NCBI GenBank assembly: GCA_023231475.1
Contig: JALJEE010003116.1
Coordinates: 1 to 26,612 of the forward strand
From: Seison nebaliae
Taxonomy: Eukaryota; Rotifera; Pararotatoria; Seisonacea; Seisonidae
Reading direction: 5' to 3'
DNA length: 26,612 nt
Shown: in pieces, positions 1 through 11,333 of the stretch
How the letters are laid out: each line of letters starts with the position of its first letter
Position numbering within the stretch: position 1 is the stretch's first letter
The notes under the pieces: model-generated
Database searches by the model: none
Told to the model about the DNA's origin: nothing
Seen by the model: only the letters and a program-made list of their open reading frames with translations
Position numbers and translations under genes: made by a program

Positions 1-9
1 TTTTCATGT

Positions 10-25
10 TTATCCCGACGGGAAT
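10..25. repeat. Palindromic dispersed repeat, copy A
   Basis: TTATCCCGACGGGAAT has a near-perfect inverted-repeat core (TCCCG-A-CGGGA). Its reverse complement matches 23173-23188 exactly and 24886-24901 with one change. The similarity runs beyond the core: the reverse complement of this copy and the copy at 24886 share an upstream AT-rich block containing TAATTATTATTTATT. Read the same way, this copy and the one at 23173 share a following GGGATAAA..TGAAAA. No coding or transposase relation is seen. Confidence 0.6.
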
Positions 26-71
26 TCAACCAATAAATAATAATTATGAAAAAAATTTATAAAAACTTTCC

Positions 72-218
72 AGTAAAAGTTTTAAGGAACAAAAACTTTT
101 AAAAACATATTGGACCTCGTATGTTATTGATCGAACTCAATTTCAATCAGCTTCTCAATTACGGACAAGCATTCAACATCTCTCTTCAAATTATTTAGAT
201 TTAGAGGTTAGTGTCACT
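72..218 (+). CDS. Possible internal coding exon of an unidentified gene
   Basis: A stretch open in one frame (TAA before it near 60, TAA after it at about 309) lies between an acceptor-like TTTCCAG ending at 73 and a donor GAG|GTTAGT at 218/219. GTTAGT is a donor form used by the well-supported introns of this window. The predicted peptide reads KSFKEQKLLKTYWTSYVID and continues through SASQLRTSIQHLSS to NYLDLE. Codon choice resembles the neighbouring genes (CGA, TCA, CAA, GAT). There is no ATG and I do not recognise the protein. It could be the end of a gene lying to the left of the window, or a chance open stretch. Confidence 0.3.
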
Positions 219-309
219 AACTTAGTGAGTGGTCGTGAGAAACCGCTGACAGTGTTGTGGTTGTTTAGTCATTTTAAATTTCTATCAATTTTATCTTGTA
301 TAACATAAA

Positions 310-662
310 TTTCGGATGCTTATTTGAAATGGTCATTCTTTTTCACCAACAAACAGTGAACTTACAATTTATCTCAACGGATAATAAGTAAGTAGAAATG
401 GTTTCTTTTCAAATTTAGGCTCACAAATCTAATTTTCAGTCTAATTTTATTCAGGTTTTTGTTATAGTTAATTAGTTTTCTGTAGAAATTTCTGCGGAAT
501 TCGCTGTTTCATTTTGTCTATTTTACGGTTGGGTCTCCTCACACATTTTTCTCACAGATCGTCTCACACAGATCGTCATTTTTCTGATCTCACACCCTAT
601 CACACACAATCTCCTAACTAGATAACAAAGCTAGATAGTTTTTTTGGATATATATATATAAT
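310..662. other. Intergenic, no gene seen
   Basis: AT-rich sequence with no open frame of note. Around 549-612 there is a cluster of near-repeats of TCTCACA(C) and GATCGTC, and a short (TA)n run at about 650-660 just before the Tc1-like terminal repeat. Confidence 0.5.
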
Positions 663-670
663 GGCATATA

Positions 671-1158
671 TACACTACTGGACAAAAAAGTTGAAACACT
701 TAAAGATTTTAACATAATGCTCTGCTTAGCGGCAGTTTAAAATTAACACATGTTTGTAAGATATGAAGGGTAAAAAAATTAGTTCGGAAATGCACCAAAC
801 TGTGAAGAATCTGCACGCAGACGGTAAAAGTTATCGAGAAATAACTAAAATCACGAATATATCAATATCTTCTATATCGAGGATAATCAAGCAGAAGAAT
901 TTTGTCCCTGATGATCGTCCTGGTCATTCCGGCCGTTCTCCGGCTATGAATCCCTACGAGAAACGGAGAATCAGGCGATTAATTTTAAAAAACCGGAAAT
1001 TGACATCCACCGATTTGGGAAAGCAGGCGGGTATTACCGCAAGTAATCGAACGGTACGAAGATTTATAAACATATGTATTTCAATTGCCTACGACAATTT
1101 AAAAATCGGTCTTTTCATCAACGAGGTTTTTGGAGAAAATAAAACAATCGACTACTGA
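671..1158 (+). mobile_element. Truncated Tc1-like DNA transposon (5' end)
   Basis: The element starts with a TA target dinucleotide at 671-672, followed by CACTACTGGACAAAAAAG and TTGAAACACTT. This is typical of a Tc1-type terminal inverted repeat (..GGACAAAA..GTTGAAACACTT). The transposase start lies about 60 bp inside, as is usual in the family. No matching inverted copy of this end is visible downstream before eIF3L, and the catalytic part of the transposase is missing. I infer a 5' remnant that cannot move by itself. Confidence 0.75.
763..1158 (+). pseudogene. Tc1-like transposase fragment, DNA-binding domain only
   Basis: The ATG at 763 opens a 131-residue frame. Residues 1-46 look like the first helix-turn-helix of Tc1 transposases (SYREITKITNISISSISRII). 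Residues 53-60 form a GRPR-like linker (GHSGRSP). Residues 64-105 form the second helix-turn-helix (EKRRIRRLI...LTSTDLGKQAG...RTVRRFIN). Homology ends there. The last 26 residues do not resemble the family, and the DDE/DDD nuclease domain (normally about 230 further residues) is absent. The family acts as a nuclear cut-and-paste transposase. This fragment could at most bind terminal-repeat DNA. It is most likely a dead remnant. Confidence 0.8.
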
Positions 1159-1531
1159 AAATATTTTACATACTTATTTTACTATGCTTTTATTTACAGT
1201 TAATTTTTATTTATTTATTTCTTTAATTTCGAAGTTCGAATTTTCTAAAATGATGGAGAAAAGGAATTGGAATTACTAGAAATCAATGGAAATTATCAAA
1301 AATAAAAATATTATAATTTCATTAGATTAATTAATTCAATTAATTATCAATAATAAAATGGTAGATAGTGGTCGTCGTTTCGGTTTCGACTCGTACGATG
1401 AATTGATGAATTTTTAGAATAGGCTATTTGAATTGATTGTTTTAAATTGAAGCTTTCTTCTTCTCAGTAAGAAATCAAAACATTTATTATTTCTACACGT
1501 GAAAATTATATTTTTTCAAATTTGAACCGTC
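1159..1531. other. Intergenic, 5' region of eIF3L
   Basis: AT-rich sequence between the transposon remnant and the eIF3L start. It presumably holds the eIF3L promoter and 5' UTR. I see no convincing TATA box or initiator. A GC-richer patch (GGTCGTCGTTTCGGTTTCGACTCG region, 1367-1395) stands out but has no assigned role. Confidence 0.4.
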
Positions 1532-3823
1532 ATGTTAGGTATGATACCGGAGAGTTATGGTTATGATAATGATCATACGGGATTCGACAACAGTATCTCC
1601 CAACACCAATCGATGGGAACGGATGACAATTGTTAATAAATTTCCTCTCGACTCATCTAACATGATTGTGAGTTCAGCTTTGCAGTTATTAACGACGAAG
1701 AATCCTGTCGATGCCATTCTCGAATGGTTGACGTCAGTTGAATATGCGTTGGAAGCGAATGATATCGACACATTGGCACAACAATATAATGTGGCGTTAG
1801 TTGATTTGTTGATTGAAATGGATTAAAATATTTGAAAATTTAAAATTTTTAGATTACCAGAAATCATCAAAAATTATTTTGATAAAAAATCTCTACCGAC
1901 ATTGGAGCGAGTAATGGAAGACAAGAATTTCCCACCACTCGATCGTGCCGACAAGAAATTGTCATTTCAATCGGTCATGACGGTTTTGTATTGTCAGATT
2001 TATTATCGTCATATTTACGCGACGAAACAAGGAATGAATGACGAGGCACATCGACCATCTTATCATACTTATTTAACGTTGGCGAAATTATTCACAGCGG
2101 ACAGTGAAGAGAACAATAAAATTCATCTTCCTAAAGAATGGGTGAATGACATTCTCGATGAATTATTGTGGCAATTTATTCAATTCCGCAAATATCAAAT
2201 TTCAGCGAAAAATGCTGATAATGATACTGGACAGACAATTCTCTTTCCAATTGGTATTTTCGATTCATTCATGAGACGATCAAATGCTACAGAGAAAGTT
2301 GAAGAATACAAAAAAGACGATAAATTGTCCATCGAAAATGACACCAGTTTAGATGGTGACGGCGAATGGGCATTGAGTAATCGAACAATGTTGTATTTCG
2401 GATTATATTCACTTGTCGGATTGTTGAAATTGAACAGTATGGTGGGTGATTTCCATCTAATGTTATCATTAGTAAGAACGTTAAGAATGTCGATATATAA
2501 ACAAGTTTTATTAATTTATTAAAAACTATTTTTATTATTATTTTTAAATTGGAATTAGTTGAGAATTTTCAAATTAATGACAGCCGTCATGAATATCAAT
2601 TATTATTCCGCTCTCACTTATATGATGACACGACAATATGATCAAGCCATTCAAGTTAATAATTTCCAACAAAATTTTTTCTCATACAATTATTTCAGAT
2701 TTTATGTGATGCCATCACATTTGTGGATAGAAATCGAGGAATTGACAAACCAGTAATTTATCATTACAAATACAAATCGGATTTAGTTCGATTATTTTCA
2801 AATTTCCTTTTCATTTCCATCATTTACATTTTCCAGATCATGAATCAGAGTGAAGATATGATGGCCTTGTTGAATACATGTCTACAATTCTATCCACAAC
2901 GAATCGATGTCCAATTGTTGACGGATAAAAATATGAGAAATGAGTTTCATTTCCAACTTTTTTTTATCGCTTTCTTCAATACAATTCTTCTTTTTAGATG
3001 TCCCTCACGTGGAGTGTCAGACTTGTTCAATTCAAATTCATTGTCCTTCTATCTCCTGTTCGGACCAGACAAAGATCTCAATCAATCTTATGAGGAATAT
3101 CATAATTTCATGAATCGAATGATCCAATACGAATTGCAAGCATTCACTCTTTCCGATATTCGCAGGTCATTCTTCATCTTCTATTTCTAAAATTTTTTCA
3201 ATTTCTTTTTCTTTTCAGTGTCCTCAAATTATACAAGACGATGCCATTAAAAAAGATGGCAGCAACTTTGAGTCGATTGAACAATAAAGATATCGTTAAA
3301 AATTTTTCTTTAAATTTTTTTTAAATTTTTTTTAATTTTTTTTAAAATTATTTTTAAAATTTTTCTTTAAATTATTTTTAAAATTTTTTTTTAATTTTTC
3401 GATTTTCAGACTGTCGATGATATTAAAACGTCGTTAATGCATTATAAGAATAAATCGGCATGCATATCGTATTTGGAGGACGATGACAAGAATAGTGAAC
3501 CGGAATTCGATAAAGCATTATCCGTCGACTTCTATATCGATGACGTTTATTGATCTTTTTTCTCTTTTATTTTTATATTTTGTCATTTGGAGGATATGAT
3601 CAAAATCGCCGATACGGAAAAAGACGTTCAATATGGACATCAATTCATCCGAATGACCGAACGAATGGATCAAGTGACTCAGATGATCGAAGAACATCGA
3701 AACGATTATTTCGAAAAAATGAAGAACAAACAAGTGGAACCGATTTCATTATCTTCCGTTTCCGGTTCGGCGTCGTCAACTTCCGCTTCAATAAACATGT
3801 CCTCGTCTCATATGGAGTTGTGA
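1532..3823 (+). CDS. EIF3L: Eukaryotic translation initiation factor 3 subunit L
   Basis: Ten exons give a 578-residue protein (human is about 564): 1532-1631, 1678-1795, 1853-2471, 2559-2654, 2699-2785, 2837-2943, 2998-3165, 3219-3294, 3410-3544, 3593-3823. All phases agree and the total is 579 codons including the stop. Recognisable eIF3L stretches are the acidic Tyr/Asp N-terminus, YNVALPEIIKNYFDK, QIYYRHIYA, YFGLYSLVGLLKLNSMVGD, YYSALTYMMTRQYDQAI, FYPQRID, SVLKLYKTMPLKKMA and DFYIDDDMIKIADTE. The C-terminus is a Ser-rich tail (SSVSGSASSTSAS). In the family this subunit joins eIF3 through its PCI-type region, in the cytoplasm, on the 40S ribosome. Introns are 43-115 nt and 7 of 9 begin GTT. 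The start could also be the in-frame ATG at 1541. The 3' end faces the GPCR gene. Confidence 0.93.
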
Positions 3824-3866
3824 TTGGGTGATGGAATAAGTCATACGAATATTTATCATAAAATTC

Positions 3867-3872
3867 AATAAA
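3867..3872 (+). terminator. AATAAA polyadenylation signal of eIF3L
   Basis: AATAAA lies 44 nt past the eIF3L stop codon and is the first such hexamer downstream. Confidence 0.6.
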
Positions 3873-4002
3873 AAAATCATCTTCCTTTCCCAAATTTCCC
3901 TCTCGTTTAATCTTCGTTTTCGTTTCGGATAAATAAATTTGAAATCATCCTCGAATTATCATCAAATTATTATTGAATTATTAGGGAAAAAATGAAGAAA
4001 TA

Positions 4003-4008
4003 TTTATT
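4003..4008 (-). terminator. AATAAA polyadenylation signal, probably of the GPCR
   Basis: TTTATT on the + strand reads AATAAA on the minus strand, about 230 nt downstream of the GPCR stop. With the eIF3L signal at 3867, the two convergent genes would be separated by only about 130 nt between signals. Confidence 0.4.
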
Positions 4009-4235
4009 GAAAGAAATTTCTAAATTTTCTCTTTTCAACATTTTACGGGAAGATAAGAAATTGTTGAATAAATAAATTTTGGTGGAAATTTGAGAATTGG
4101 AAAGAAAACGAAATTTTTTGTTTGTTTTCAACATCAGAATGAGAATCGTTTCCACAGGAAAAGAGACGTCGATTGATATTTACAAATGAGAGTGTAAAAA
4201 AATTCGTGTAATTGGAATTGGTGAAAAAATGATCA

Positions 4236-6205
4236 TTATCGATCACTGACCATGTCATCATCAGATGAATTAGAAATAATTAGGGAATTGTTCGACATTT
4301 GTTTCTTTAACAATTCCTTCGCTCGAATTACTTTGTTGGGCGTTGGGAATTGTCTCCTGAGAGAATAAGTGCGGAAAATGCGACAATTATTTGAATTGAA
4401 TTCTCGTCCATTTGTCTGATGATTTGTCAGAATTTTATTGGAATTCGGACAATTATCTCCCACCGTCAAACGTGTATTGTCATTCAATTTTATATGATTG
4501 TTGTTATTGTTGTTATTTGATAGATGATTATTTTTCTCTAATAATGTCATATTGATTTGACTATCGAAATTCAAATTTGTCATTCGTCGTTTGCTCAACA
4601 TTCGACCGTCATCGTCATCGAATGAGAGTTGAATATTGTCATTGGCGATGGCAGATGGTCTGGGTTTGAGGAGACGATAAAAATTACGAAATGATTGATT
4701 CAATTGGAATGACGTCTTACTCGCATTAGCTGAGAGACGAGCGACAGACAATGACGTCCGTCTCGGCTGATAAGTCGATGTGACGATATTGGGACGATGA
4801 TTATGTTGATTCATACCAATTTTATTGGCAAAACAACAATTTTTACAACACAATAAACGACAACAACTTCGTCGGAAACCGGCATTCATAAACGCATAAA
4901 TTATCGGATTAATCATCGAATTGATGAGGGCGAGTGTGTGTCCCAAACTCTTCACCCAATAACCACTAACGTTCATGTAGATGTGTGAGGGCACGAACGT
5001 CATCACGAAAACGACGATATGAGACGGTAGCCAACAGACGGCGAACAACGCCGTCACAATCGCCACCATACATGTCACTTTGCGTCGTTTGTACATCATT
5101 TTCCATTGTAATGATTTCTGTTAATGGAAATTATTGAATTTGGAATGAGAATGAAAAAAAAATTCAAAAAAAATTTTGAACAGAAAAAACTGAACTTAAA
5201 GAAAAAAGTGAACTTAAAGAAAAAATTTTAAAGAAAAAAGTGAACTTAAAGAAAAAATTTTAAAGAAAAAACTAAATTAAAATGAAATTTTAAAGAAAAA
5301 ACTAAATTAAAATGAAATTTTAAAGAAAAAACAAAATTAAAATAAAAATTTTAAAGAAAAAACAAAATGAAAATGAAATTAACATCGGCGAAATTGTTCG
5401 ATCGTTCCAAACGACGGAGATACATGACCAATTTCGTATAAAGTGCGATAACCACAATCAATGGAATGATGTAGACGATGAAAATAGTGACAACGGGAGC
5501 GTATCTCCTCACGTCTTCCGAACCATCCTTCCACAACAATCCACAGACTTTCATTGTCGCATTGATCGACACGTCCTGACCCACACCAGAATGAATAAAA
5601 TACGGAATGTTTATTATTAATGAAACTGTAAATTTAATTTTAATGGAAATAAATTCAAAATTTTAATCACATAACTAACATGACCAGATACAACAACTGG
5701 TGATATGTGCTTGAATTGGACGACGAGTACATGTCTTCGAATGAGTATGAACAACGGCGATATATCGGTCAACTGACATCGCTACTAATGTGCCACATGC
5801 GGACGCTATCGTTACCTAAACGAACGATTATTGATGATGATATAATAAGATTAGATTTGTAACATAAGCGAAATAGACATAAAGTCGACAAATGATTGAT
5901 CCGAATTTCCATGAGAAAACGGTGAAAGTATGAATTGTACATGAGCCACATATCACCAAATAAGAGATGTCTGCAACGGCCAAACTGAAAATGTAACAAT
6001 TTGTGGTATTTCTCAATTGACCATACACGAGTGCCACCACAATTACCACGCCGTTGCCCAGCGACCCGAGAACGATGACGAGTGTCCAAATAAAAGGGAA
6101 AACGATGGTGAAAAGAACACTGTTCTGATAGTCGTCCGTTACATATGTCATGTTAGGTTGCAGAGTTAGAATGGTAAAATTATAAGTTGGCTCCGTCGTC
6201 ATCAT
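4236..6205 (-). CDS. Class A (rhodopsin-type) neuropeptide receptor
   Basis: Four exons: 6205-5864, 5815-5680, 5625-5384 and 5117-4236, giving 533 residues with matching phases. An in-frame TAA lies just upstream, so the ATG at 6205 is the likely start. The hallmarks are all present: two N-glycosylation sites in the N-terminus (NFT, NMT), GSLGN in TM1, NCYIFSLAVAD in TM2, a Cys before TM3 paired with MKVCGLLW in loop 2, SVDRYIAVV (DRY position), CCIWSF in TM4, Pro in TM5 (YIIPLIVVIALY), FAVCWLPSHIV in TM6 and NSMINPIIYAF in TM7. CCRLLCCKNCC after helix 8 suits palmitoylation. The long C-tail (about 200 residues) is Asn/Ser-rich with a poly-Asn run. TM2 and TM3 recall the allatostatin-A/galanin/kisspeptin receptor group, but the exact ligand class is not certain. 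Acts at the plasma membrane. Confidence 0.88.
5182..5377. repeat. Tandem repeat in GPCR intron 3
   Basis: A purine-rich tandem array with units of about 30-33 bp built on TTTTAAAGAAAAAACTAAAT, followed by AAAATGAAA-type sequence. Adjacent units at 5281-5310 and 5311-5340 differ by about one base. The left part uses a related GTGAACTTAAAGAAAAAA unit. It fills most of the 266-nt intron 5118-5383, the longest GPCR intron, so the extra length is due to array growth. Confidence 0.8.
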
Positions 6206-9200
6206 GACGAAAACGATGGTTTTCAATTAGGATGAAATTTGAATAATTCAAGAGAATTTCCTAGAAAATTTTCGAGCGTATGAAGCCATCTAAGAAGAAT
6301 GAGAGAGAGAGAGATATATTATACCATATTCGATGACCATATAAAATGGTGGAGTTGGATGAACAGATGAGACTTAAAAGGTTGAGAATTATCGGACGAC
6401 ATTCTTTTCGATATGATGATGGTGATGAGAAGTGAGAAGGAAAAACGAAAAAAAAAATGAGAAATGTTGAGAATGAGAGAAATATTCATTCCGCTAAATT
6501 CAATGAGTGCAATGATGATATTCATGAACAAACACTCTCAACAAACACCAATGACGATAGCGGCAACTCAGACGAATATGTCCACCTCGAGCGCCCTACT
6601 TTATAATCACGACGTTTTCAAATTCCTCTCCTTTCCACATTGTTCTTGTTCCGATACCTTTTATTAAAACGACACAATCATAAATAAAGAAATAGACTGA
6701 TGATAGATGGGTGTTCGTATGTGTGTGCAAGAGAATCATGGACATTTTTATTTTTATTCAATTTTCTTTCTATTTTCAAATATCATAATAACGAAAAATG
6801 GAGATACTCCTCACAAACTGAATAAACTCAATAAATAATAATTAATGATGGTAATGGTGAATCGGAATAGATATTCTGGTCGTTGAATACATCCTCCACA
6901 TCATATCATGATCAAATGGGATGAGTAGACAGATGAATGAACGAATTATCATCTCAACTCCCAAACACCTCATTTATGATGATGAATGATGGGATGAATG
7001 AAGTAATTCTTGTTATCACGGAATGACTACCCAAAACTAATTTGCAACTCAAACTAAAATTGTCGATATCTTATGTATCAGAAATTCACTTCGTGCAATT
7101 CCTCCTCTCCTATTCGACGATCTTTTTCCATTCTCTTCCATCATCTTACATTACCATTTTCATTTCCATTTTTTTTAAGCATTTCCATTTTTTTATTCTC
7201 AAATTAATCTCTTTAAACTCTATCTAAAACATTATTTAAATTTTTAATTTAAACATTTTGGAAATCAAAAAATTTTAATTTTTAAAAATCGAACCAGGAA
7301 TCGATACGGAAAATTTAACAGAATTAAATGATCGGAACTGATTAAGAAAGAAGTATATAAGAGGGGAGAAAAGGAGGCGATAGAGAAATGAAAGAAGATT
7401 GAACAAAAACATTATGGGAGTGCCTCCCCAATCCTTTTCCTCAACTCATCGCTACTGGTTGGGAAAAGAATTGAAAATGAAAATGTATTTTCTGATCAGA
7501 TTAATTTATTATTCCGTCCTATTCTCATTGTTATTGGTCTATTAAATTTTCAGATTTTCATCATGAGAATAGAATTCGCTGCATCACATTAATTACATCA
7601 TTAATATTATTCTATGAAAAGAAGAGAAATGTCAATGTTTAATTTCTATTTCAACATAGTTTTCCTCTCCACATTTCTTCCTTCTCTCCCAGTTGTTTAT
7701 TTATTTCTTATAAAATTTCCAATTTCAATCAAATATAGAACTTTCTAATGAATCCTTCTCTCATTATACGTAGACTATATCTCAATCAGACTGAAAAATA
7801 TTATTTCCAATTTTATTTCTATTTCCGTTTTGAATTAACTGCAGAAGAGAATTAACACGATCCGTTCTCGAATCGATATTCGATATTAATTGAAATAAAT
7901 TTTAAAAAAAAAAGAGATTATTACGCCACATTATTTCTTGGTTTCTTTGGAATTTCGTAAACTAAATCATAAACTAATCTCGGGGGGGTTCTTAGAGAAG
8001 TTGAAAACACATAATTATTATCTTTTATCCATTAGCTGAGGGATATGATTTCCCTAATGAAAAAAAAAGGAAAAAACGGAAATAAAGTGCATAGGAAAAA
8101 TTGGAGGGAAAAATAGATTTTATGATTCTCTCAAATTACTTAAAGAAGTTTCTGGATAATCGGCAATTTAAATTATTTTTGAGCGTGGCATCTGTCCAAA
8201 ATTATTAGTATTATTATTATTATTCGATTATTATTCGAATTATTATTGTGGAAAAAGAAGAATCGTAATAAATGAATATAAATTGATGAGGGAGAATTGG
8301 TGAGAAGAAATTAAAAATAAACAATTTATACGATGATGAAGAAGTTTAAATTGGGTCTCTCTTTTACTATTGATCGAAGATATTCGAACGATCAAGTCAA
8401 ATAGTGAGCGAACGGAATTCCTATTTGAATTTCGTGCAGAATCACTCAGACTATTTGCCCGACAAATATTTAGGCAGTTTTCGTCAATGGCGAATGAATG
8501 ACTAATTTTTCATGTTCTAATTGAATGACACACATTCATGTTACGTTAGATGTCATCATTCATTGCTGTCAAATCTGAAAATTTCACGTAAGGAAATGTT
8601 GAAGTGTTTATGATAATTAGAAGACACAAGTTTAATCTGACATGTTCGTGGAAGAATGGAGGAAGATGGAAAGTTTTGGGGAAAGCTCCTAATGACGGTA
8701 ATAAGGTCGTTGGCGGCAAATTACTAATAATATGTTAAAGAATAATTTGAAGGTGTGGAATGGGAAAGATTGGAAAGAAACATAAAGAAGAAACATAATT
8801 TGATTCCAAAAAGGAAATTTGAGGAGAGTTTATTTTCTGAAGAATTTATCATTCCATTTCAACATCCCAAATTACATTCCTTTACCAACATCAACAACAA
8901 TAATTATTTATTATCAAATGATCGTCTACTTCAATTGGAACGGTAGAATGTTTCATTGAAGATTAGAGGATTGAGTTTCCTTCCTGTATGGAATGAAGTG
9001 ATGGAATGGAAATAGATGCTGATGGAGATATGATTGAAATTATCTAGTTCTAAAAAGACTGTAAGAAAGAAAAGAAGGAATAGTAGTATTCTTCATTAAC
9101 TATTTACATTTACGATAAAGCAAGGTCACTAAATCATGATGATTATGATGATGGTGGTGGATATGATGATTATGATGATGTATCTGATGATTTTGTCCAT

Positions 9201-10547
9201 CTCATTAAAAGAATAGTCAGTGAGTCATTTGGTTAGATGATGTGTAATAAGTGAAAGAAAAAAAAAGAATTTTAATTAAATATTGAAATAATTTCAAATT
9301 ATAAGTAATTTAGTGATGGAATCCTATTTTTCCAGATCGGACGATGATGATTCCATTCGATTATTTATCATTTATCTCATCAATGAATCGAAGGTGAATT
9401 GATCGGAGATGCCGTGTTAATGTTCACTCGCTGATCAAACAAATAAATCATTCGGCTCATTGAACGAGAGATTGTTCAGGAAACAAATAAAATGTAAACA
9501 AATATCGTGGGAAAATGGTAGTTAGAGAATGGACAGAAGCAAGTGCACTCGTCATCGGGAGTGTGTTGAGTTGAGGCGAAGGAGAATTTGAAAAGAATCC
9601 TCATCTTCATCTGACTGACCTCTTGAAATTAGTGTTTAAACGAATCGGTTCTTTTATGAATAAGAATAAATGGCAAAGTACTTCCTTCCTTTTTTTCCAA
9701 TTACCATATTTTATCTATTCCTCTCATCTTTTCTCATCGTTCTCCTATTCCATTACATGAATACATTCATTACGATTGCCGTCTCGACAATTTGCATAGT
9801 CGTCAACTCGTCAGATGGAACTTCCCCTCCATTTACACAGTCGTCGATACAACACAATAATCCACATCAATTGTACGAACACGTTCAATGAATATTATGT
9901 TTGTGAATATTCAATACGATTTTCCTTCCTGAGAAAACTGAGAAACAGAAGGAAAATAATGTGTGGAATATTCTCCGATTGTTTTCTTAATCATTTCTCA
10001 TGTTATCTTTCCTTTTTTCTCGCACATTACTTACTAGTCTGATCTTCATTCCTCTCATCACCGTCCTCAATTTTTGATCAATTAATGATATTGACATGTC
10101 ACAAAAATCGATATTGCCAATAAAAAAATTATCATTTTTCCCTCATTCATGTTATAACAACAACAACAACAACAATCTAATTCTATGAAGATTGAATGAT
10201 GATTCGATTGATCATATGAAAATAATTCTCGTTTGATTCTCGTCACATGATATTTGGATGATGGAATTGAAGGGAAATTTCTCTAACAAATAAACGATCG
10301 TCTTCTAATGACATCAATGATGACTCGTCAATTTGTGTCCATCATCAATATTTACTTCCTTATTTTTATCATCTGTCACCTCCAGTTCTTATACGTTCTC
10401 CCACTCAACTTATCGTTTCGTTTGATATAATTGTGCATCATTCTATTTATCTATCCATCTTCTCTAAACAAGTCCGTTTTGGGAGATAACGAAAAGATTT
10501 TATTTGCAATCTCATACAAATTGATGATGATTATTATTTCAAAATTT
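6206..10547. other. 4.3 kb without a supportable gene, upstream of the GPCR
   Basis: No conserved protein, tRNA or rRNA could be seen on either strand. Open frames are short (under 80 codons) and of low complexity. Simple repeats are present: GA run at 6299-6314, a G7 tract near 7982, (TTA)n near 8203-8250, (ATG/GAT)n at 9137-9190 and (CAA)n at 10156-10175. A 73-codon hydrophobic frame at 9670-9891 and a 63-codon frame at 8755-8946 have no family support. The stretch may hold GPCR 5' UTR exons and regulatory DNA, or an RNA gene I cannot recognise. Confidence 0.45.
10499..10504 (-). terminator. AATAAA polyadenylation signal of mL64
   Basis: TTTATT on the + strand gives AATAAA on the minus strand 44 nt past the mL64 stop codon. 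Confidence 0.6.
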
Positions 10548-11333
10548 CTATTCATTCGACAAAGTGTTTATTGTTTGCTTTTCTTTTAAACGTTGAATGG
10601 TTCGTTCCATTAATTCGGCTGCACGTTTCGCTTTCTCTTCTTTCTTCTTCTGTTTCTGCTCCAATTTCTCTTTCGTTTCCAATTCGGCAATCATTGTCCG
10701 CATTCGAGCGTCATGCAAATCGATATGATATCCATAAAAGTCTCTCGCCATCGACAACAATTTCGCGTCTTTTTCCGATTTTTTCTCTTCCGCTCTCAAT
10801 CGTTTTATCTCCTTCTCTCGAAATTTCTCCATCAATTTCTCCATTTCCCCTCTACGTTTATCGATCTTCATTCGACTACGAAAAAATTTTAAAAAATTAA
10901 AATTGAAAAAAATTTGAAACATTTCTTCAATTCTTTTTTTTTCTTTAATTTTTCTCTCCTTCAAAATTCTCATCGACTCCTCCAAATTTAATTGTTTCGG
11001 CCATCGCTCCAATTCCTCTCTCGTCGGCCACAGACATCTCACATCGACATATTCATCGCTCGTTTTCTCGTGGCCTAATCTCGCCCAATTTCGTCTCATT
11101 CGTCGGAGACTTTTGTCGTGTGGAAATCGATAGGATGGAATCGTTTCTTCCACTCTCTCCAATAATTGTGGGGATAATTGAGAGACGTTGACATGTTCTC
11201 TCTTTCTCTTCACAATCTCATCAGCCACTTCACTCTTTTCGCCCAACAATTCACTGATTTCTTGAGCGAGATTCGGTTTGACATTCGAATAATATCTCGT
11301 CGACACTAACAAAGGGAAAGTGACCAATCTCAT
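10548..11333 (-). CDS. GADD45GIP1: Mitochondrial ribosomal protein mL64 (GADD45GIP1/CRIF1)
   Basis: Two exons, 11333-10921 and 10875-10548, give 246 residues (human 222). The 45-nt gap between them is in frame and can be read through, but it would encode an odd Phe/Asn-rich insert. It has GTTTCA..CGTAG ends, so I take it as an intron. Family signs are a basic N-terminus suited to mitochondrial import, CLWPTREELERW (human RLWPSPEQL), then a long charged helix, then DFYGYHIDLHDARMRTMI with AELETKEKLEQ, matching human [23 protein letters not shown]. In the family it sits in the large mitoribosomal subunit near the exit tunnel. The start lies 28 nt after the MMAB stop on the same strand. Confidence 0.87.
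   Translation of the reverse strand: MRLVTFPLLVSTRYYSNVKPNLAQEISELLGEKSEVADEIVKRKREHVNVSQLSPQLLERVEETIPSYRFPHDKSLRRMRRNWARLGHEKTSDEYVDVRCLWPTREELERWPKQLNLEESMRILKERKIKEKKRIEEMFQIFFNFNFLKFFRSRMKIDKRRGEMEKLMEKFREKEIKRLRAEEKKSEKDAKLLSMARDFYGYHIDLHDARMRTMIAELETKEKLEQKQKKKEEKAKRAAELMERTIQRLKEKQTINTLSNE

Noticed and set aside
7284-7305. tRNA B-box-like TCGAACCAGGAATCGA
   Set aside because: No cloverleaf or A box can be folded around it.
8755-8946. 63-codon frame with Lys/Glu and Asn-rich parts
   Set aside because: It opens with GTG, has no recognised motif and no splice partner.
9670-9891. 73-codon hydrophobic frame with an ATG in fair context
   Set aside because: No homology and no neighbouring exon; Phe/Leu/Ile-rich frames are common by chance in TTC/ATT-rich DNA.
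10571-10900. 109-codon + strand frame
   Set aside because: Antisense to mL64; Ser/Leu-rich composition mirrors the Lys/Glu-rich coding strand.
10876-10920. In-frame Phe/Asn-rich insert in mL64 as real coding sequence
   Set aside because: It is 45 nt, has GT..AG ends with a T-rich tract, and is absent from the family; intron is more likely, though retention would keep the frame.
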